A stretch of 64,000 nt of DNA from Sphingomonas sp. Leaf21. GTDB lineage: Bacteria; Pseudomonadota; Alphaproteobacteria; Sphingomonadales; Sphingomonadaceae. Under the pieces are notes generated by a model. That model worked only from the letters and a program-made list of their open reading frames with translations. It was not told the origin of the DNA and did no database searches. Positions 1-9,068 of the stretch are shown piece by piece. The stretch lies in contig NZ_CAKASM010000005.1 of assembly GCF_916858675.1 (NCBI RefSeq), positions 124,001 through 188,000 of the forward strand, written 5' to 3'. Position 1 is the stretch's first letter; every line of letters begins with the position of its first letter. Made by a program: the position numbers and the translations under genes.

Positions 1-1
1 G

Positions 2-562
2 TGCATCACGGTCGATGGCGACACATCGACCAGCGATACGGTCCTCGCCTTCGCGACGGGCCGCGCGGGCAATGCGCCGCTGGTCGACGATGAGAGCGAC
101 GGTGCCGACGCCTTCCGCGCGGCGCTGGCCGATCTGTGCCACCAGCTCGCCCTGCTCGTGGTGCGCGACGGCGAAGGCGCGACCAAATTGATCGAGATCC
201 GCGTCGAGGGCGCGGAAAGCGACCGCTCCGCCCATCGCATCGCCATGTCGATCGCCAATTCGCCATTGGTGAAGACCGCGATCGCGGGCGAGGACGCCAA
301 TTGGGGCCGCGTCGTCATGGCGGTGGGCAAGGCCGGCGAACCCGCCGAACGCGACAAGCTGTCGATCCGCTTCGGCGAGACGCTGGTCGCGCGCGAGGGG
401 CTGGCGGTCGAGGGCTATGACGAGACGCCGGTCGCCAGGCATCTGAAGGGGCGGGAGATCGCGGTCGGCGTCGACCTGGGCCTGGGGGACGGCGTGGCGA
501 CGGTTTGGACCTGCGATCTGACCCATGGCTATATCGCGATCAACGCCGATTACCGGAGCTGA
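2..562 (+). CDS. argJ: Arginine biosynthesis bifunctional protein ArgJ (3' part)
   Basis: Glutamate N-acetyltransferase / amino-acid N-acetyltransferase, which transfers the acetyl group from N-acetylornithine to glutamate in the cyclic arginine pathway. Only the C-terminal ~186 residues are present because the 5' end lies before the window. The frame opens with [13 protein letters not shown], the conserved start region of the beta subunit, and continues with the family blocks ANSPLVKTA and GEDANWGR. It ends in the typical INADYRS tail. ArgJ self-cleaves into alpha and beta chains at a Thr upstream of the visible part, so cleavage cannot be checked. A glutathione transferase gene follows after 5 bp, probably in the same transcript. 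Identity is secure. Confidence 0.95.
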   Translation, partial: CITVDGDTSTSDTVLAFATGRAGNAPLVDDESDGADAFRAALADLCHQLALLVVRDGEGATKLIEIRVEGAESDRSAHRIAMSIANSPLVKTAIAGEDANWGRVVMAVGKAGEPAERDKLSIRFGETLVAREGLAVEGYDETPVARHLKGREIAVGVDLGLGDGVATVWTCDLTHGYIAINADYRS

Positions 563-567
563 CGCGC

Positions 568-1179
568 ATGTTGACCATCTGGGGCCGGATCAACTCGCAC
601 AACGTCAAGAAGGTCGTCTGGCTGGCAGAGGAAATGGGCCTTGCCTATGATCGCCACGATGTCGGCGGCGCGTTCGGGATGGACGAGGCCTATCGCGCGC
701 TGAACCCCAATGCGTTGATCCCGACGATCGAGGACGACGGCTTCCTGTTGTGGGAGTCCAACGCCATCCTCCGCTATCTCGCGGCGACCCATGGCGGCGA
801 GGCCTTCTATCCCGCCGATCCGCGCGCGCGTGCCTCGGCCGATCGGTGGATGGACTGGAATTTCACCTGGGCGGATGTGATCCGGCCGATCTTCTTCCAG
901 TTGATCCGCACCGCGCCGGACAAGCGGGATGCCGACCTGCTGGCGCGCAGCGTGGCGCGGGCGGCCGACCTGTCGGCGATCCTGGACGATGTGCTGGGGC
1001 GGCAGCGCTGGTTGTCGGGCGAGGCTTTCGGCATCGGCGACATTCCGGTCGCGGCCTATGCCAATACATGGTTCCAGCTGCCGGTCGAGCGGCCCTCGCG
1101 GCCCCATCTCGAACGCTGGTATGCCGGGTTGCAGGCGCGGGCGCCGTTTCGTGACGTGGTGATGATTCCGTTGAGTTGA
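568..1179 (+). CDS. Glutathione S-transferase family protein
   Basis: A 203-residue cytosolic GST, the usual family length. The N-terminal thioredoxin-like half has a Ser in INSHNVKKV, where bacterial theta/beta-like GSTs place the glutathione-activating Ser. It also has NPNALIPTI with the cis-Pro, and ESNAILRYL, the glutathione gamma-glutamyl binding motif. The helical C-terminal half ends in the GIGDIPVAA region, matching the N-capping box. The ATG chosen lies 5 bp after the argJ stop; a longer in-frame opening would overlap argJ and has no family support. The substrate cannot be inferred. A role in detoxification or thiol conjugation is only a family-level statement. Confidence 0.9.
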   Translation: MLTIWGRINSHNVKKVVWLAEEMGLAYDRHDVGGAFGMDEAYRALNPNALIPTIEDDGFLLWESNAILRYLAATHGGEAFYPADPRARASADRWMDWNFTWADVIRPIFFQLIRTAPDKRDADLLARSVARAADLSAILDDVLGRQRWLSGEAFGIGDIPVAAYANTWFQLPVERPSRPHLERWYAGLQARAPFRDVVMIPLS

Positions 1180-1189
1180 CCCCACATTG

Positions 1190-1446
1190 AAGCCCCTCCC
1201 GCAAGCGGGAGGGGTTTGGGGAGGGGCGTGCCGCGAATGCTCGTCTCTGCGAGACCCCCTGCCCTCCCCCATCCCCTCCCGCTTGCGGGAGGGGCGTGAC
1301 GTTTCGCTGGCGATGGGACTTGGCAATCCGTCCGCCCTCCCTGATACGGTGGGTCTTGCTGGCAAACAGTTCCACCGCTCTGACCTTGGCACGCCCCTCC
1401 CGCAAGCGGGAGGGGATGGGGGAGGGAACGGGGCCTCGCAGAGCCC
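1190..1446. repeat. Cluster of three GC-rich palindromes (repeat type A)
   Basis: The gap between the GST gene and trxA holds three near-identical 22-bp hairpins with arms CCCCTCCCGC / GCGGGAGGGG at 1193-1214, 1273-1294 and 1394-1415. The first two lie head to head around a ~58-bp spacer that begins and ends with G- or C-runs. The same arrangement recurs at 24793-24900. No gene is seen here. Both flanking genes converge on it, so it may act in RNA 3'-end protection or bidirectional termination; there is no T-run to make it a classical terminator. It resembles REP/BIME-type repeats. Confidence 0.75.
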
Positions 1447-1459
1447 CCCCGAAAGCCGC

Positions 1460-1780
1460 TTAGAGCGCGCCTTCCAGCCAAGCCTTGATCCGGCCCTTGG
1501 GCTCCGCGCCGACCTTGGTCGCGGCGGCGGCGCCGCCCTTGAACAGGATCATCGTCGGGATGCCGCGCACCCCGTAGCGACCCGGCGCATCGGGATTTTC
1601 GTCGATGTTCAGCTTGGCGATCGTCACCTGCTCGCCCAGTTCCTCCGACAGCTCTTCCAGCGACGGGCCGATCATCTTGCACGGTCCGCACCATTCGGCC
1701 CAGAAATCGACCAGCACCGGCTTGTCGGAGTTCAGGACGTCCGCTTCAAAGCTGGCGTCGGTGATCTGCTTGGTTGCCAT
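1460..1780 (-). CDS. trxA: Thioredoxin TrxA
   Basis: A 106-residue cytosolic thioredoxin, a general disulfide reductase fed by thioredoxin reductase. The active site WCGPCK is at about residues 29-34, preceded by VDFWAEWC. The cis-Pro loop RGIPTM lies near residue 75, and the family glycines GRI..WLEGAL are at the C-terminus. A strong ribosome binding site (AAGGAG) stands about 10 bp before the ATG. It is the last gene of the minus-strand run that includes addB and addA, 51 bp after the addA stop. Linkage of trxA to addA is common in alphaproteobacteria. No signal peptide. Confidence 0.97.
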   Translation of the reverse strand: MATKQITDASFEADVLNSDKPVLVDFWAEWCGPCKMIGPSLEELSEELGEQVTIAKLNIDENPDAPGRYGVRGIPTMILFKGGAAAATKVGAEPKGRIKAWLEGAL

Positions 1781-1831
1781 GTATCTTCACTCCTTGGATT
1801 GGCTTCCATCTAGGACGCGCGCGTCGTCGGC

Positions 1832-4800
1832 TCAACCACCGAGCGCCAAGCTTTGCTCCCCGTCGCGATAGCGCGGCTTGTGCTCGGCGAGCAGTGCATC
1901 GGGAACCGTGACCAGGCGCGGCCCGGCGGTGTAGAGCAGCGCGACCGACACCGGCCGGCCCGGAAAGATCACCTCCAGCGCGGCGGCGTAACCCGCCATC
2001 TGCGCCAGATGGAATACCGGCACGTCATCGATCCCGCCCGGCGCGCGCCGCCCGGTCTTATAGTCGATCAACCGGATCGCATCGTCGCCGATCAGCAGGC
2101 GGTCGACGCGCCCCGACACGACCACGCCGTTGGCCAAGGTCGCCGCGATCGGCGCCTCCGCCAGCGATCCCGGTCCGAACAGCGGCGCGAAGGCCGGATC
2201 GTCCAGGATAGCGAACACCGCCGCCATCACATCGGTGCGCAAGCCTGCATCCACCACTCCCGCCGCTTGGACCAGCCAGCGCTCCGCCGCGCCACGCCGC
2301 TGCTCCGACGCGACGGGCGGCAGGCGTTCGAGCAGACAGTGGATCAGCCGACCCCGCTCCGCCGCCGCGCGCATCGCGGGCGTGGGTGGCGGATCGGCCA
2401 CCATGTCGTCGCCCAGCGACGAAGGCGCGAGTGGGCGCGGCGGACGTGATTCCTGCGGTGCGGGCTGGCGCACCCAGTCGGGCAGGACGATCGCGGCACG
2501 CGGCGTCGGCGCGGCGGCACCGGGGCGCGGGGCGACGGCGTCGTGCGGGCTGGTCCCGCTGAACACCCGCGCCTGCCCGTCACCCGGCTCGACCTCGGCC
2601 ACCCCGAGCGCGGTCATCGCGCGCGCGCAGGTCGCGTACCAGCTATGCAGCGGCGGCACCCCCGCCGCCCGCTTGCCGAGCGCGCCCGTGACGACCAGTT
2701 GCTCCTCGGCCCGCGTCGCCGCGACGTAGAAGAGCCGCCAATGCTCGGCCAGCTCGCGCGCGGCGATCTCGGCCGCCACCGCGTCGAGCGGCCCGCCCCG
2801 CTCGTCGGCACGCGGCGGGAAGACCGGGATCGGCTGAGCCCCCGGCTCCGGCGTCCAGCGCAGGATCGAGCGGGGCGCGGCGGTCGGGTCGGCGGTCGCG
2901 TCGGCCAGGATGACGAGCGGCGCCTGCAGCCCCTTCGAACCATGCGCGGTCATCACCCGCACGGCATCGAGCGGTGCGGACGGATCGCGCACGATCTCCA
3001 CATCGCCGCGATCGAACCAGTCGAGGAATCGTTGCAACGATGGCGTCGTCGTACTCTCGAAGGTCAGCGCCGCGCCCAGGAGCTCCTCGATCGGATCGCG
3101 CGCCTCGCTGCCCAGCCGCCGGATCAACTTGCGGCGTCCGTCGAGCGGCCCCGACAGCAATTCCTCGAGGAACTGATAGGGCGTCGACACGTCGGCCCGC
3201 GCCAGCATCCGGCGAAGCGGCGCGAGATCGTCGGCCGACAGGGTTCGCGTCAAATGCGCCCAGAGCGACCCACGCTCGCGGTGACCCGCCGTCATCAGCC
3301 GCTCCTGAGACCAGCCGATCAGCGGCGAGACGAGCAGCGAGGCGAGCGACAGGTCATCGTCGGGCTGAAGCGCGAAGCGCACCGTCGCGAGCAGATCCTG
3401 CACCGCGAGCGGCGCGTTGAGCCGAAGCCGGTCGACGCCCGCCACCGGCACCCCCTCGGCATAGAGCCGCGCCACGATCAGCGAAGCGAGGTCGCCGCGC
3501 CGCTTGACCAGGATCATGATGTCCTGCGGCTCCAGTCGTCGGCCCTTGCTCTCCAGCATCATGCCGTCGTCGAGCCAGCGACGGACCACGCGGGCGATAT
3601 CGGTCGCGACCTTGCGGACCGCGTCGTCGATCCAGCCCTCTTCATCCTCGTCGCTGCCGCCCGCCACGACCGGCGGCCAAAGGATGACGCGGCCCGGCCC
3701 CTTCACCTCGCTGGCATGGCGTTCGACCGCGCTGCCCATCCCCATGCCGGGCTCGCCCAGCGCATCGATCGCGGCGTCGACGAATTCCAGGATCGGCGTG
3801 GTCGAGCGGAAACTGTGGGTCAGCGACAGTTGATTGAACGGAAGCCCGCGTTCCTCGGGCGGCCACTCGTCATCACCGGCCACCTCGCCAGCGCGTCGCG
3901 AGAAATGCAGTTCGGCCGCCTGGAAGTTGATCGGATCGGTGCCCTGGAAACCGAAGATCGCCTGTTTGTGATCGCCGACCGTGAACAGCGTCCGGGTCGA
4001 CGGCGCATAGAGACCGCGGCCGACGAAGAACTCGTCCGCCAGCGCACGCACGATCCGCCACTGATGCGCGTTCGTGTCCTGCGCCTCGTCGATCAGGACA
4101 TGCTCGGTCACCTGGTCGAGCTTGTAGCGGACCCATTCGCCGATGCCGGGCCGCTCGAGCAGTTCGACCGTGGTGCGGATCAGGTCATCGAAATCGACCG
4201 CGCCGATCGCCCGCTTGGACAGGGTGTAAGCACGCGCATAGTCGCGCCCGACCGTCAGCGCGTCGGCCAGCAGATCGGCATGTCGCGCCCGCGCCGCGAG
4301 GCCGAGCAGATGGCGGCACGCCTCACCCAGTTCGCGTGCCATATCCTCATAATCGGGATCGGCGTCGGTCAGCTTCTTCGACGCCTTGCGCGGCTCGCCC
4401 TTGGCGGTGAAGACGGTGCCCATCAATTCCTCGAGCATCGCGACACGGGCGCTCCGATCGCCACCCACCCAGCGTTCCAGTATTGCCGCCGCCTTGTCGC
4501 CGGTCGCGGTCCCCCAGGCGCGATTGGCCCCGGCGAGCCGGACGACCGCGTCCTCGTCCATGTCGTCGACGCCCTCGGCGATCGCCTCATCGATATCGCC
4601 CGACGGCAGGTCGAGCGCGCGGCGGAGCCAGGGCTGGATACCCGTCGGCAGCGCCTCCAGCGCGCCAGGTGCGCGGGCGCAGGCGGCGAGGAACGCCTCC
4701 GCTCCGCCCTCGCCCAACCGCAACGACAGCGCGCCGACCGTTTCGACCGCACCGACCCGACCTTCGCGTTCGGCCGTCTCGAGCATCCGCGCCAGCGCCT

Positions 4801-5287
4801 CGCGCGCCAGCACCGCCTCCTCACGCGCCTCCAGCGGACGGAAGCCCGGCGCGAGCCCCGCCTCCACCGGGAAGGCGGCGAGCAAACCCTGGCAAAAACC
4901 GTGAATGGTCTGGATACGAAGGCCGCCGCCCGGCGCGTCGAGCACGCGCGCGAACAGCGTCCGTGCCCGCTCGCGCCGTTCGGGCGACGCGGCTTCGCCC
5001 AGTGCCTTCAGGTCGGCATAGAGCGCGGTCTCGGGCATTCGAACCCAGGCCGCTAGGCGGCCGTTGATCCGCTGCGCCATCTCCGCCGCGCCCGCCTTGG
5101 TGAAGGTCAGGCACAGGATCGCCTCCGGCGCGACCCCCGCCAGCAACAGGCGGAACACGCGCGCGGCCAGGACCTGGGTCTTGCCCGTCCCCGCCGATGC
5201 GGACAGCCAGACATGCGCGGCAGGGTCGCTCGCATCGGCCTGCGCGCCTTTCAGCGGGGGCAGGTTGGACATGGGCCGGGCGCTCAT
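1832..5287 (-). CDS. addA: Double-strand break repair helicase/nuclease AddA
   Basis: Large subunit of the AddAB helicase-nuclease, the alphaproteobacterial counterpart of RecBCD, which resects double-strand ends and loads RecA. It has 1151 residues. The UvrD-type superfamily 1 core shows Walker A (SAGTGKTQ, ~res 31-38), motif Ia LTFTKAGAAEM, motif II DEAQD (~400), motif III GDHKQAIFGFQG and motif VI VAATRAEEQLVV. A RecB-type nuclease lies near the C-terminus, with GDD..RLIDYKTG around residue 1085. The upstream addB stop is 78 bp away, and that gap carries a type C repeat that also supplies the G-rich sequence just before the start codon. A second in-frame ATG five codons on (MSNLPP) is an alternative start. 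Confidence 0.96.
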   Translation of the reverse strand: MSARPMSNLPPLKGAQADASDPAAHVWLSASAGTGKTQVLAARVFRLLLAGVAPEAILCLTFTKAGAAEMAQRINGRLAAWVRMPETALYADLKALGEAASPERRERARTLFARVLDAPGGGLRIQTIHGFCQGLLAAFPVEAGLAPGFRPLEAREEAVLAREALARMLETAEREGRVGAVETVGALSLRLGEGGAEAFLAACARAPGALEALPTGIQPWLRRALDLPSGDIDEAIAEGVDDMDEDAVVRLAGANRAWGTATGDKAAAILERWVGGDRSARVAMLEELMGTVFTAKGEPRKASKKLTDADPDYEDMARELGEACRHLLGLAARARHADLLADALTVGRDYARAYTLSKRAIGAVDFDDLIRTTVELLERPGIGEWVRYKLDQVTEHVLIDEAQDTNAHQWRIVRALADEFFVGRGLYAPSTRTLFTVGDHKQAIFGFQGTDPINFQAAELHFSRRAGEVAGDDEWPPEERGLPFNQLSLTHSFRSTTPILEFVDAAIDALGEPGMGMGSAVERHASEVKGPGRVILWPPVVAGGSDEDEEGWIDDAVRKVATDIARVVRRWLDDGMMLESKGRRLEPQDIMILVKRRGDLASLIVARLYAEGVPVAGVDRLRLNAPLAVQDLLATVRFALQPDDDLSLASLLVSPLIGWSQERLMTAGHRERGSLWAHLTRTLSADDLAPLRRMLARADVSTPYQFLEELLSGPLDGRRKLIRRLGSEARDPIEELLGAALTFESTTTPSLQRFLDWFDRGDVEIVRDPSAPLDAVRVMTAHGSKGLQAPLVILADATADPTAAPRSILRWTPEPGAQPIPVFPPRADERGGPLDAVAAEIAARELAEHWRLFYVAATRAEEQLVVTGALGKRAAGVPPLHSWYATCARAMTALGVAEVEPGDGQARVFSGTSPHDAVAPRPGAAAPTPRAAIVLPDWVRQPAPQESRPPRPLAPSSLGDDMVADPPPTPAMRAAAERGRLIHCLLERLPPVASEQRRGAAERWLVQAAGVVDAGLRTDVMAAVFAILDDPAFAPLFGPGSLAEAPIAATLANGVVVSGRVDRLLIGDDAIRLIDYKTGRRAPGGIDDVPVFHLAQMAGYAAALEVIFPGRPVSVALLYTAGPRLVTVPDALLAEHKPRYRDGEQSLALGG

Positions 5288-5300
5288 GCCGCCCCACCCC

Positions 5301-5330
5301 GTTCATCCTGAGCGAAGTCGAAGGCCACGT
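5301..5330. repeat. Dispersed 30-bp conserved element (repeat type C), copy 1
   Basis: An intergenic element with core CCTGAGCG..GTCGAAGGCC lying between addB and addA inside their operon. Closely similar copies occur at 16179-16208 and 35467-35496, always outside genes. On the minus strand its edge supplies GGGGTGGGG just before the addA start, so it probably affects addA translation. Elements with this core are, from memory, common in sphingomonad genomes; the function is unknown. Confidence 0.7.
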
Positions 5331-5365
5331 CGCGGCGCCCGCTCCGCGCGAACCGAGCGACACGA

Positions 5366-8320
5366 TCACCGTTCACGGCCATACCATTCATCCCGCCGCA
5401 TAAGCTGGTCATATTCCGCATAGGGCGCATATTCCAGCACCAGCTTGGCGGTGAAGGGCGCGTCCCCGGTCAGCCACTGCCCCGCCGCCTCCGCGAAATT
5501 GGCCGCGGCGATCGCGACGAACTCGTCCGTTCGGATCCGTTCGCGCTTGCCGTCCGGATCGACCGGCGTCGCGATATAGCCCAAGCCCTCGCGCCCCCGC
5601 CCCAGCGACCAATATTCGAAGCCGCCGGACCTGCCCGACACGCCTTCGAACCCGCCGCGTTCGGCGATCAGGCCAAGCAGCCCGAGTTGCAGGCTGAACC
5701 CCTCGCGCACCGCCGTGGTCGAGGGCGGCTTGCCGGTCTTGTAGTCGATCACCACCAGCGATCCGTCCGCCGCCTTGTCGATCCGGTCGAACCGCCCGGT
5801 CAGCGTCACCCCCGCCAGCTTGGCTTCGCCCTTGCCTTCCGCACGCAGCACGTGCCGACCTTCGGCGGCCTTGGCGGCGACCTCGGCGGCGATCCAGTCG
5901 ATCGCCTCGATCAGCCGGGGCTGCCATAATGCGCGCAGCATCGGATGGGTGCGCTGGTCGCGCAGCATCGCCAGCGCGCGGGGACGCAGCGCCTCTACGG
6001 CGCAGGCGTCCTCCTTCCACCACATCTCCAATATGTCATGGACGGCGGTGCCCCGCCACGCCGCGCTCGGATCGGCGTCGACCGGGTCGAGCGGTGACAG
6101 CCGGAGCACCCGACGCGCATAGAAGGCGTAGGGGTCGGCCTTCAACCGGTCGACCTCGGTCACCGAGATCACCGTCGGTCGCAGCGCGGCGGGCGGCCTG
6201 GGCGCCGGCCGGTCGGCGGGGGCGTGATCGGTCGGCCGATCGAGTTCGACCGCCCAGCCCGCCAGCGCCGGATGCGCCTCGAACCGATCGCCCGCCATCG
6301 CCTGGAGCCGCAGCCAGAAGCGCGACGCCAGCGTCGGCCCGCTCGCGTCCCGGCGCGCGCGGGTGAGGATCGCACGCGGCGCCCCCATCGCCTGCGCCAG
6401 GTCATGCGCGGCGATACCGATCCGCTGTTCCAGCCCGACAAGGCCGAGCAGCGAGCGGATACGCGGCGCCAGCCACGGGTCGGGCGCCGGGCGGCCCGGC
6501 CAGACGCCTTCGTTCAGCCCGCCCGCGATCATCAGGTCGGCGGTCTGAAGCCGCGCCTCGATCGGGCCATAGATGGCGAGACGCGGATGCTGGCCCTCGC
6601 GCGGGATGGCGCGCACCGCGATCTCATCGAACAGGCTGCGGAGCAGGCCTGGCACTTCGGCGGGGTCGACCCGCGCGGGTCCGTGATCGGCCTCTTCCTC
6701 GTACCCCGCCAGGAACTCCGCCGCCGCGCGCCCCGCCGGACCGGTCCACAACGCATCGCCGCACAGGGTCTGCCCGCATTCGCGAAGACAGGCGAACAGG
6801 CTGCGCAGCCCCTGCGGTCCGTCGCCGAAGGTTTGCCCCACCGCCTCCAGCATCGGCGCCGCGCTGGCCCAGAAGGCGGATGCGGTCGGCTTGTCCGCGA
6901 CATGCGCGGCGATGCCGTCGAGACCCGGCGCCGGACGCGGGCCACGCAGCGCGCGGTCGAGCGCCCGCACCCCGTCGAGCCACGCGACCCGGTCCATACC
7001 ACCCTGGATCAGCGGATGCTTGAGCAGCGCAAGCAGCGGCAACGGCGCGAAGGCCTGCGCCGCCGCCTCGGCGAGTTGCAGCAGGAAGGTGCCCGGCAAC
7101 AGGATCGACAGCGGCCGTCCCGCGGTATCGTCGATCAGGATGTTCCAGCGCCGACAATGCGCCGCCACCCGCCGCGCCAGCGCGCGGTCCGGCGTGACCA
7201 GCGCGGCGGTCCGGCCGGGCTCCTCGATCGCCTCGCGAAGCGCCAGCGCGATCGCCTGCGCCTCCTCGGCCGGGGTGGCGGGTTCGATGGTCGATACGCC
7301 GGTCAGGCGACGCTCGTCGGCGGGCAGGTCGGTCCATTTGCCGGTGAAGTCGGCAGGCGCCATGGCATTGTCGATCGCCCGCCCACGTGCCGGGCCCGCG
7401 TCGTAATCGCCGCCGCCGCGCCACATCGTCACCTCGCCGCGCGCGACCCCCATCCGGTCGAGCAGCAGTTTCAGCGCATATTGGGGATGCGTCTCGATCG
7501 ACCGGCGGGTCCGCCCCGTCTCCGGATCGGGCCTGTGCGGCCCCAGCGCATCCCATTCCTCGTCGGGCATGGTCAGGTCGAGCCCGGCGAACACCACCGA
7601 GCCGCCCGGCATCTCCGACACGCAGCGCAGCAGCCGCGCGACGGCGGGCGCGGTATCGGTGACGCCCGCCGCACAGACGAACCCGGCGGGCTGCGCCTCG
7701 CGCCACCGCGCGGTGATCCGGTCGAGCAGCAGCGTCCGCCGACGCGCCGCGTCGATCCGGCCCATCTTCGCCAGCACGGCGGGCCACCGGTCGAGCACGA
7801 CGGAGAAGGTCGCGAGCGCCGATTGCCAATGCTCGGTCAGTTCGGGCCCCAGGTCGAGTGCGGCGAGCGCGGAAGGCTCGACCTCCTCGACCAGCATCTG
7901 GTCGAGCGTGCGCGCCAGGTCGCCCGCCAGCCGCACCGCCTCCGCCGCCGTCACGGGCCGCCCCGCGCGCTGGCGTTCCTGTTCGACCAGCCGCGCCAGG
8001 ATCATCCGGCGCGCCGATGGCGAGATGGCGGGCGGTGGCGGCGCCTCCGCATCGGCGGGGTCGAGCGCGGAGCCCGCCGCCTCGCCCAGTTCGGGATCGC
8101 CCAGTGCCACCATGCGCGGCAGGATCAGCCCGCCGCCGCTCGCACGAACGAACGCTTCGGTCAGCGCGCGGACGCCGCGATTGGTCGGCAGCAGGATCAT
8201 CCCCTGCGCCAGGGTCAGCGGATCGCCGCCCGTGCGGCGCATCAGCCCCGCGACCAGCGCGTCGGCAAAGCCGCGATAGGCCGGGATGGTGTGCAGCCTC
8301 GGGCGGCGCGCGTCAGCCAT
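5366..8320 (-). CDS. addB: Double-strand break repair protein AddB
   Basis: Second subunit of AddAB, 984 residues. The N-terminal half is an inactivated helicase-like fold; the phosphate-loop region reads LLPTNRGVRAL without a Walker lysine motif. The C-terminal part is an active RecB-family nuclease domain with the signature FDRIDKAADGSLVVIDYKTG at about residues 870-890. No cysteines follow the ACAVEAL segment (~res 765), so the C-terminal Cys triad that binds Fe-S in Bacillus AddB is missing, consistent with the alphaproteobacterial AddB type. Its ATG overlaps the end of murU by 8 bp, so translation is coupled. It acts with AddA on broken DNA ends. Confidence 0.95.
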   Translation of the reverse strand: MADARRPRLHTIPAYRGFADALVAGLMRRTGGDPLTLAQGMILLPTNRGVRALTEAFVRASGGGLILPRMVALGDPELGEAAGSALDPADAEAPPPPAISPSARRMILARLVEQERQRAGRPVTAAEAVRLAGDLARTLDQMLVEEVEPSALAALDLGPELTEHWQSALATFSVVLDRWPAVLAKMGRIDAARRRTLLLDRITARWREAQPAGFVCAAGVTDTAPAVARLLRCVSEMPGGSVVFAGLDLTMPDEEWDALGPHRPDPETGRTRRSIETHPQYALKLLLDRMGVARGEVTMWRGGGDYDAGPARGRAIDNAMAPADFTGKWTDLPADERRLTGVSTIEPATPAEEAQAIALALREAIEEPGRTAALVTPDRALARRVAAHCRRWNILIDDTAGRPLSILLPGTFLLQLAEAAAQAFAPLPLLALLKHPLIQGGMDRVAWLDGVRALDRALRGPRPAPGLDGIAAHVADKPTASAFWASAAPMLEAVGQTFGDGPQGLRSLFACLRECGQTLCGDALWTGPAGRAAAEFLAGYEEEADHGPARVDPAEVPGLLRSLFDEIAVRAIPREGQHPRLAIYGPIEARLQTADLMIAGGLNEGVWPGRPAPDPWLAPRIRSLLGLVGLEQRIGIAAHDLAQAMGAPRAILTRARRDASGPTLASRFWLRLQAMAGDRFEAHPALAGWAVELDRPTDHAPADRPAPRPPAALRPTVISVTEVDRLKADPYAFYARRVLRLSPLDPVDADPSAAWRGTAVHDILEMWWKEDACAVEALRPRALAMLRDQRTHPMLRALWQPRLIEAIDWIAAEVAAKAAEGRHVLRAEGKGEAKLAGVTLTGRFDRIDKAADGSLVVIDYKTGKPPSTTAVREGFSLQLGLLGLIAERGGFEGVSGRSGGFEYWSLGRGREGLGYIATPVDPDGKRERIRTDEFVAIAAANFAEAAGQWLTGDAPFTAKLVLEYAPYAEYDQLMRRDEWYGRER

Positions 8321-9068
8321 CCGCGAGGATCAGCTCCGTCTGCGGGATCGCGCGCGGTGTGCCGACGTCGAACCACAGCCCCTGATGAACCTGGCCGAAG
8401 GCACGCCCCGCCTCGATCGCGCGATTCCAGAACAGGTTGGTCGAGAAGGGCCCGTCGGGCGCATCGGCGATGATGCGCGGGTGCAGGATCTGCAGTCCGG
8501 TATAGGAAAAGGGCGCGACCCGATTGGGCGCGCGGCGCGCGGTGATGCGGCCATCGGCGCCGAGATAGAAGTCGCCCTGCCCATGATGGTTGTGCGCCCG
8601 TGCGAGCGGCACCATCAGCAGCAGCGCGTCCATCCGCGCATCGTCCCAGCGTGAGGCGAGCAGGCGGATCGCATCGACCGGCCCGTCGACCCACAGATTG
8701 TCGCTGTTGACCACGAGGATCGGCTCGTCGCCCAGCAACGGCCGCGCCTTGACCAAGCCGCCGCCGGTCTCCAGCAACTGATCGCGCTCGTCGGAGATGA
8801 GGATCTCGATCGACGGAAAGCGATCCTTGAGATGCGCTTCGAGCTGGTCGGCGAGATAATGGACGTTGACCACCGCGCGCGCGACACCCGCCGCGACCAG
8901 CCGGTCGAAGACATGGTCGATCAGCGGCTTGCCCGCGACCGACACCAGGGGCTTGGGGCGCGTCGCGGTCAGCGGCCGCATCCGCTTGCCCAGGCCCGCC
9001 GCCATCACCATCGCGGTGCGCGGCACCTGTCCCGCCGGCGTCGGGCGGAGCGAAAGCTGGCGGGTCAT
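8313..9068 (-). CDS. murU: N-acetylmuramate alpha-1-phosphate uridylyltransferase MurU
   Basis: A nucleotidyltransferase of 251 residues that makes UDP-MurNAc from MurNAc-1-P and UTP, in the recycling route that bypasses fosfomycin-sensitive MurA. The N-terminus shows the sugar-nucleotidyltransferase signature AAGLGKRMRPLT followed by RPKPLVSVAGKPLI. A central DE..LLETGGGL block and VNSDNLW, where the metal-binding Asp lies, complete the fold. The start is chosen at the ATGA overlap with the stop of the kinase gene before it; the frame is open further upstream, but that would overlap the kinase. The adjacent AmgK-type kinase strongly supports MurU over a mannose-1-P guanylyltransferase. Confidence 0.88.
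   Translation of the reverse strand: MTRQLSLRPTPAGQVPRTAMVMAAGLGKRMRPLTATRPKPLVSVAGKPLIDHVFDRLVAAGVARAVVNVHYLADQLEAHLKDRFPSIEILISDERDQLLETGGGLVKARPLLGDEPILVVNSDNLWVDGPVDAIRLLASRWDDARMDALLLMVPLARAHNHHGQGDFYLGADGRITARRAPNRVAPFSYTGLQILHPRIIADAPDGPFSTNLFWNRAIEAGRAFGQVHQGLWFDVGTPRAIPQTELILADG

Noticed and set aside
1180..1459. Possible CRISPR array, because of three similar palindromes
   Set aside because: Units are unevenly spaced and inverted to each other, and no cas gene is nearby. They are palindromic repeats, not direct repeats with spacers.
2543..5056. An 837-codon open frame on the plus strand opposite addA
   Set aside because: It is Arg/Ala/Pro-rich with no motifs, as expected from the GC-rich third-position bias of the real gene on the other strand.
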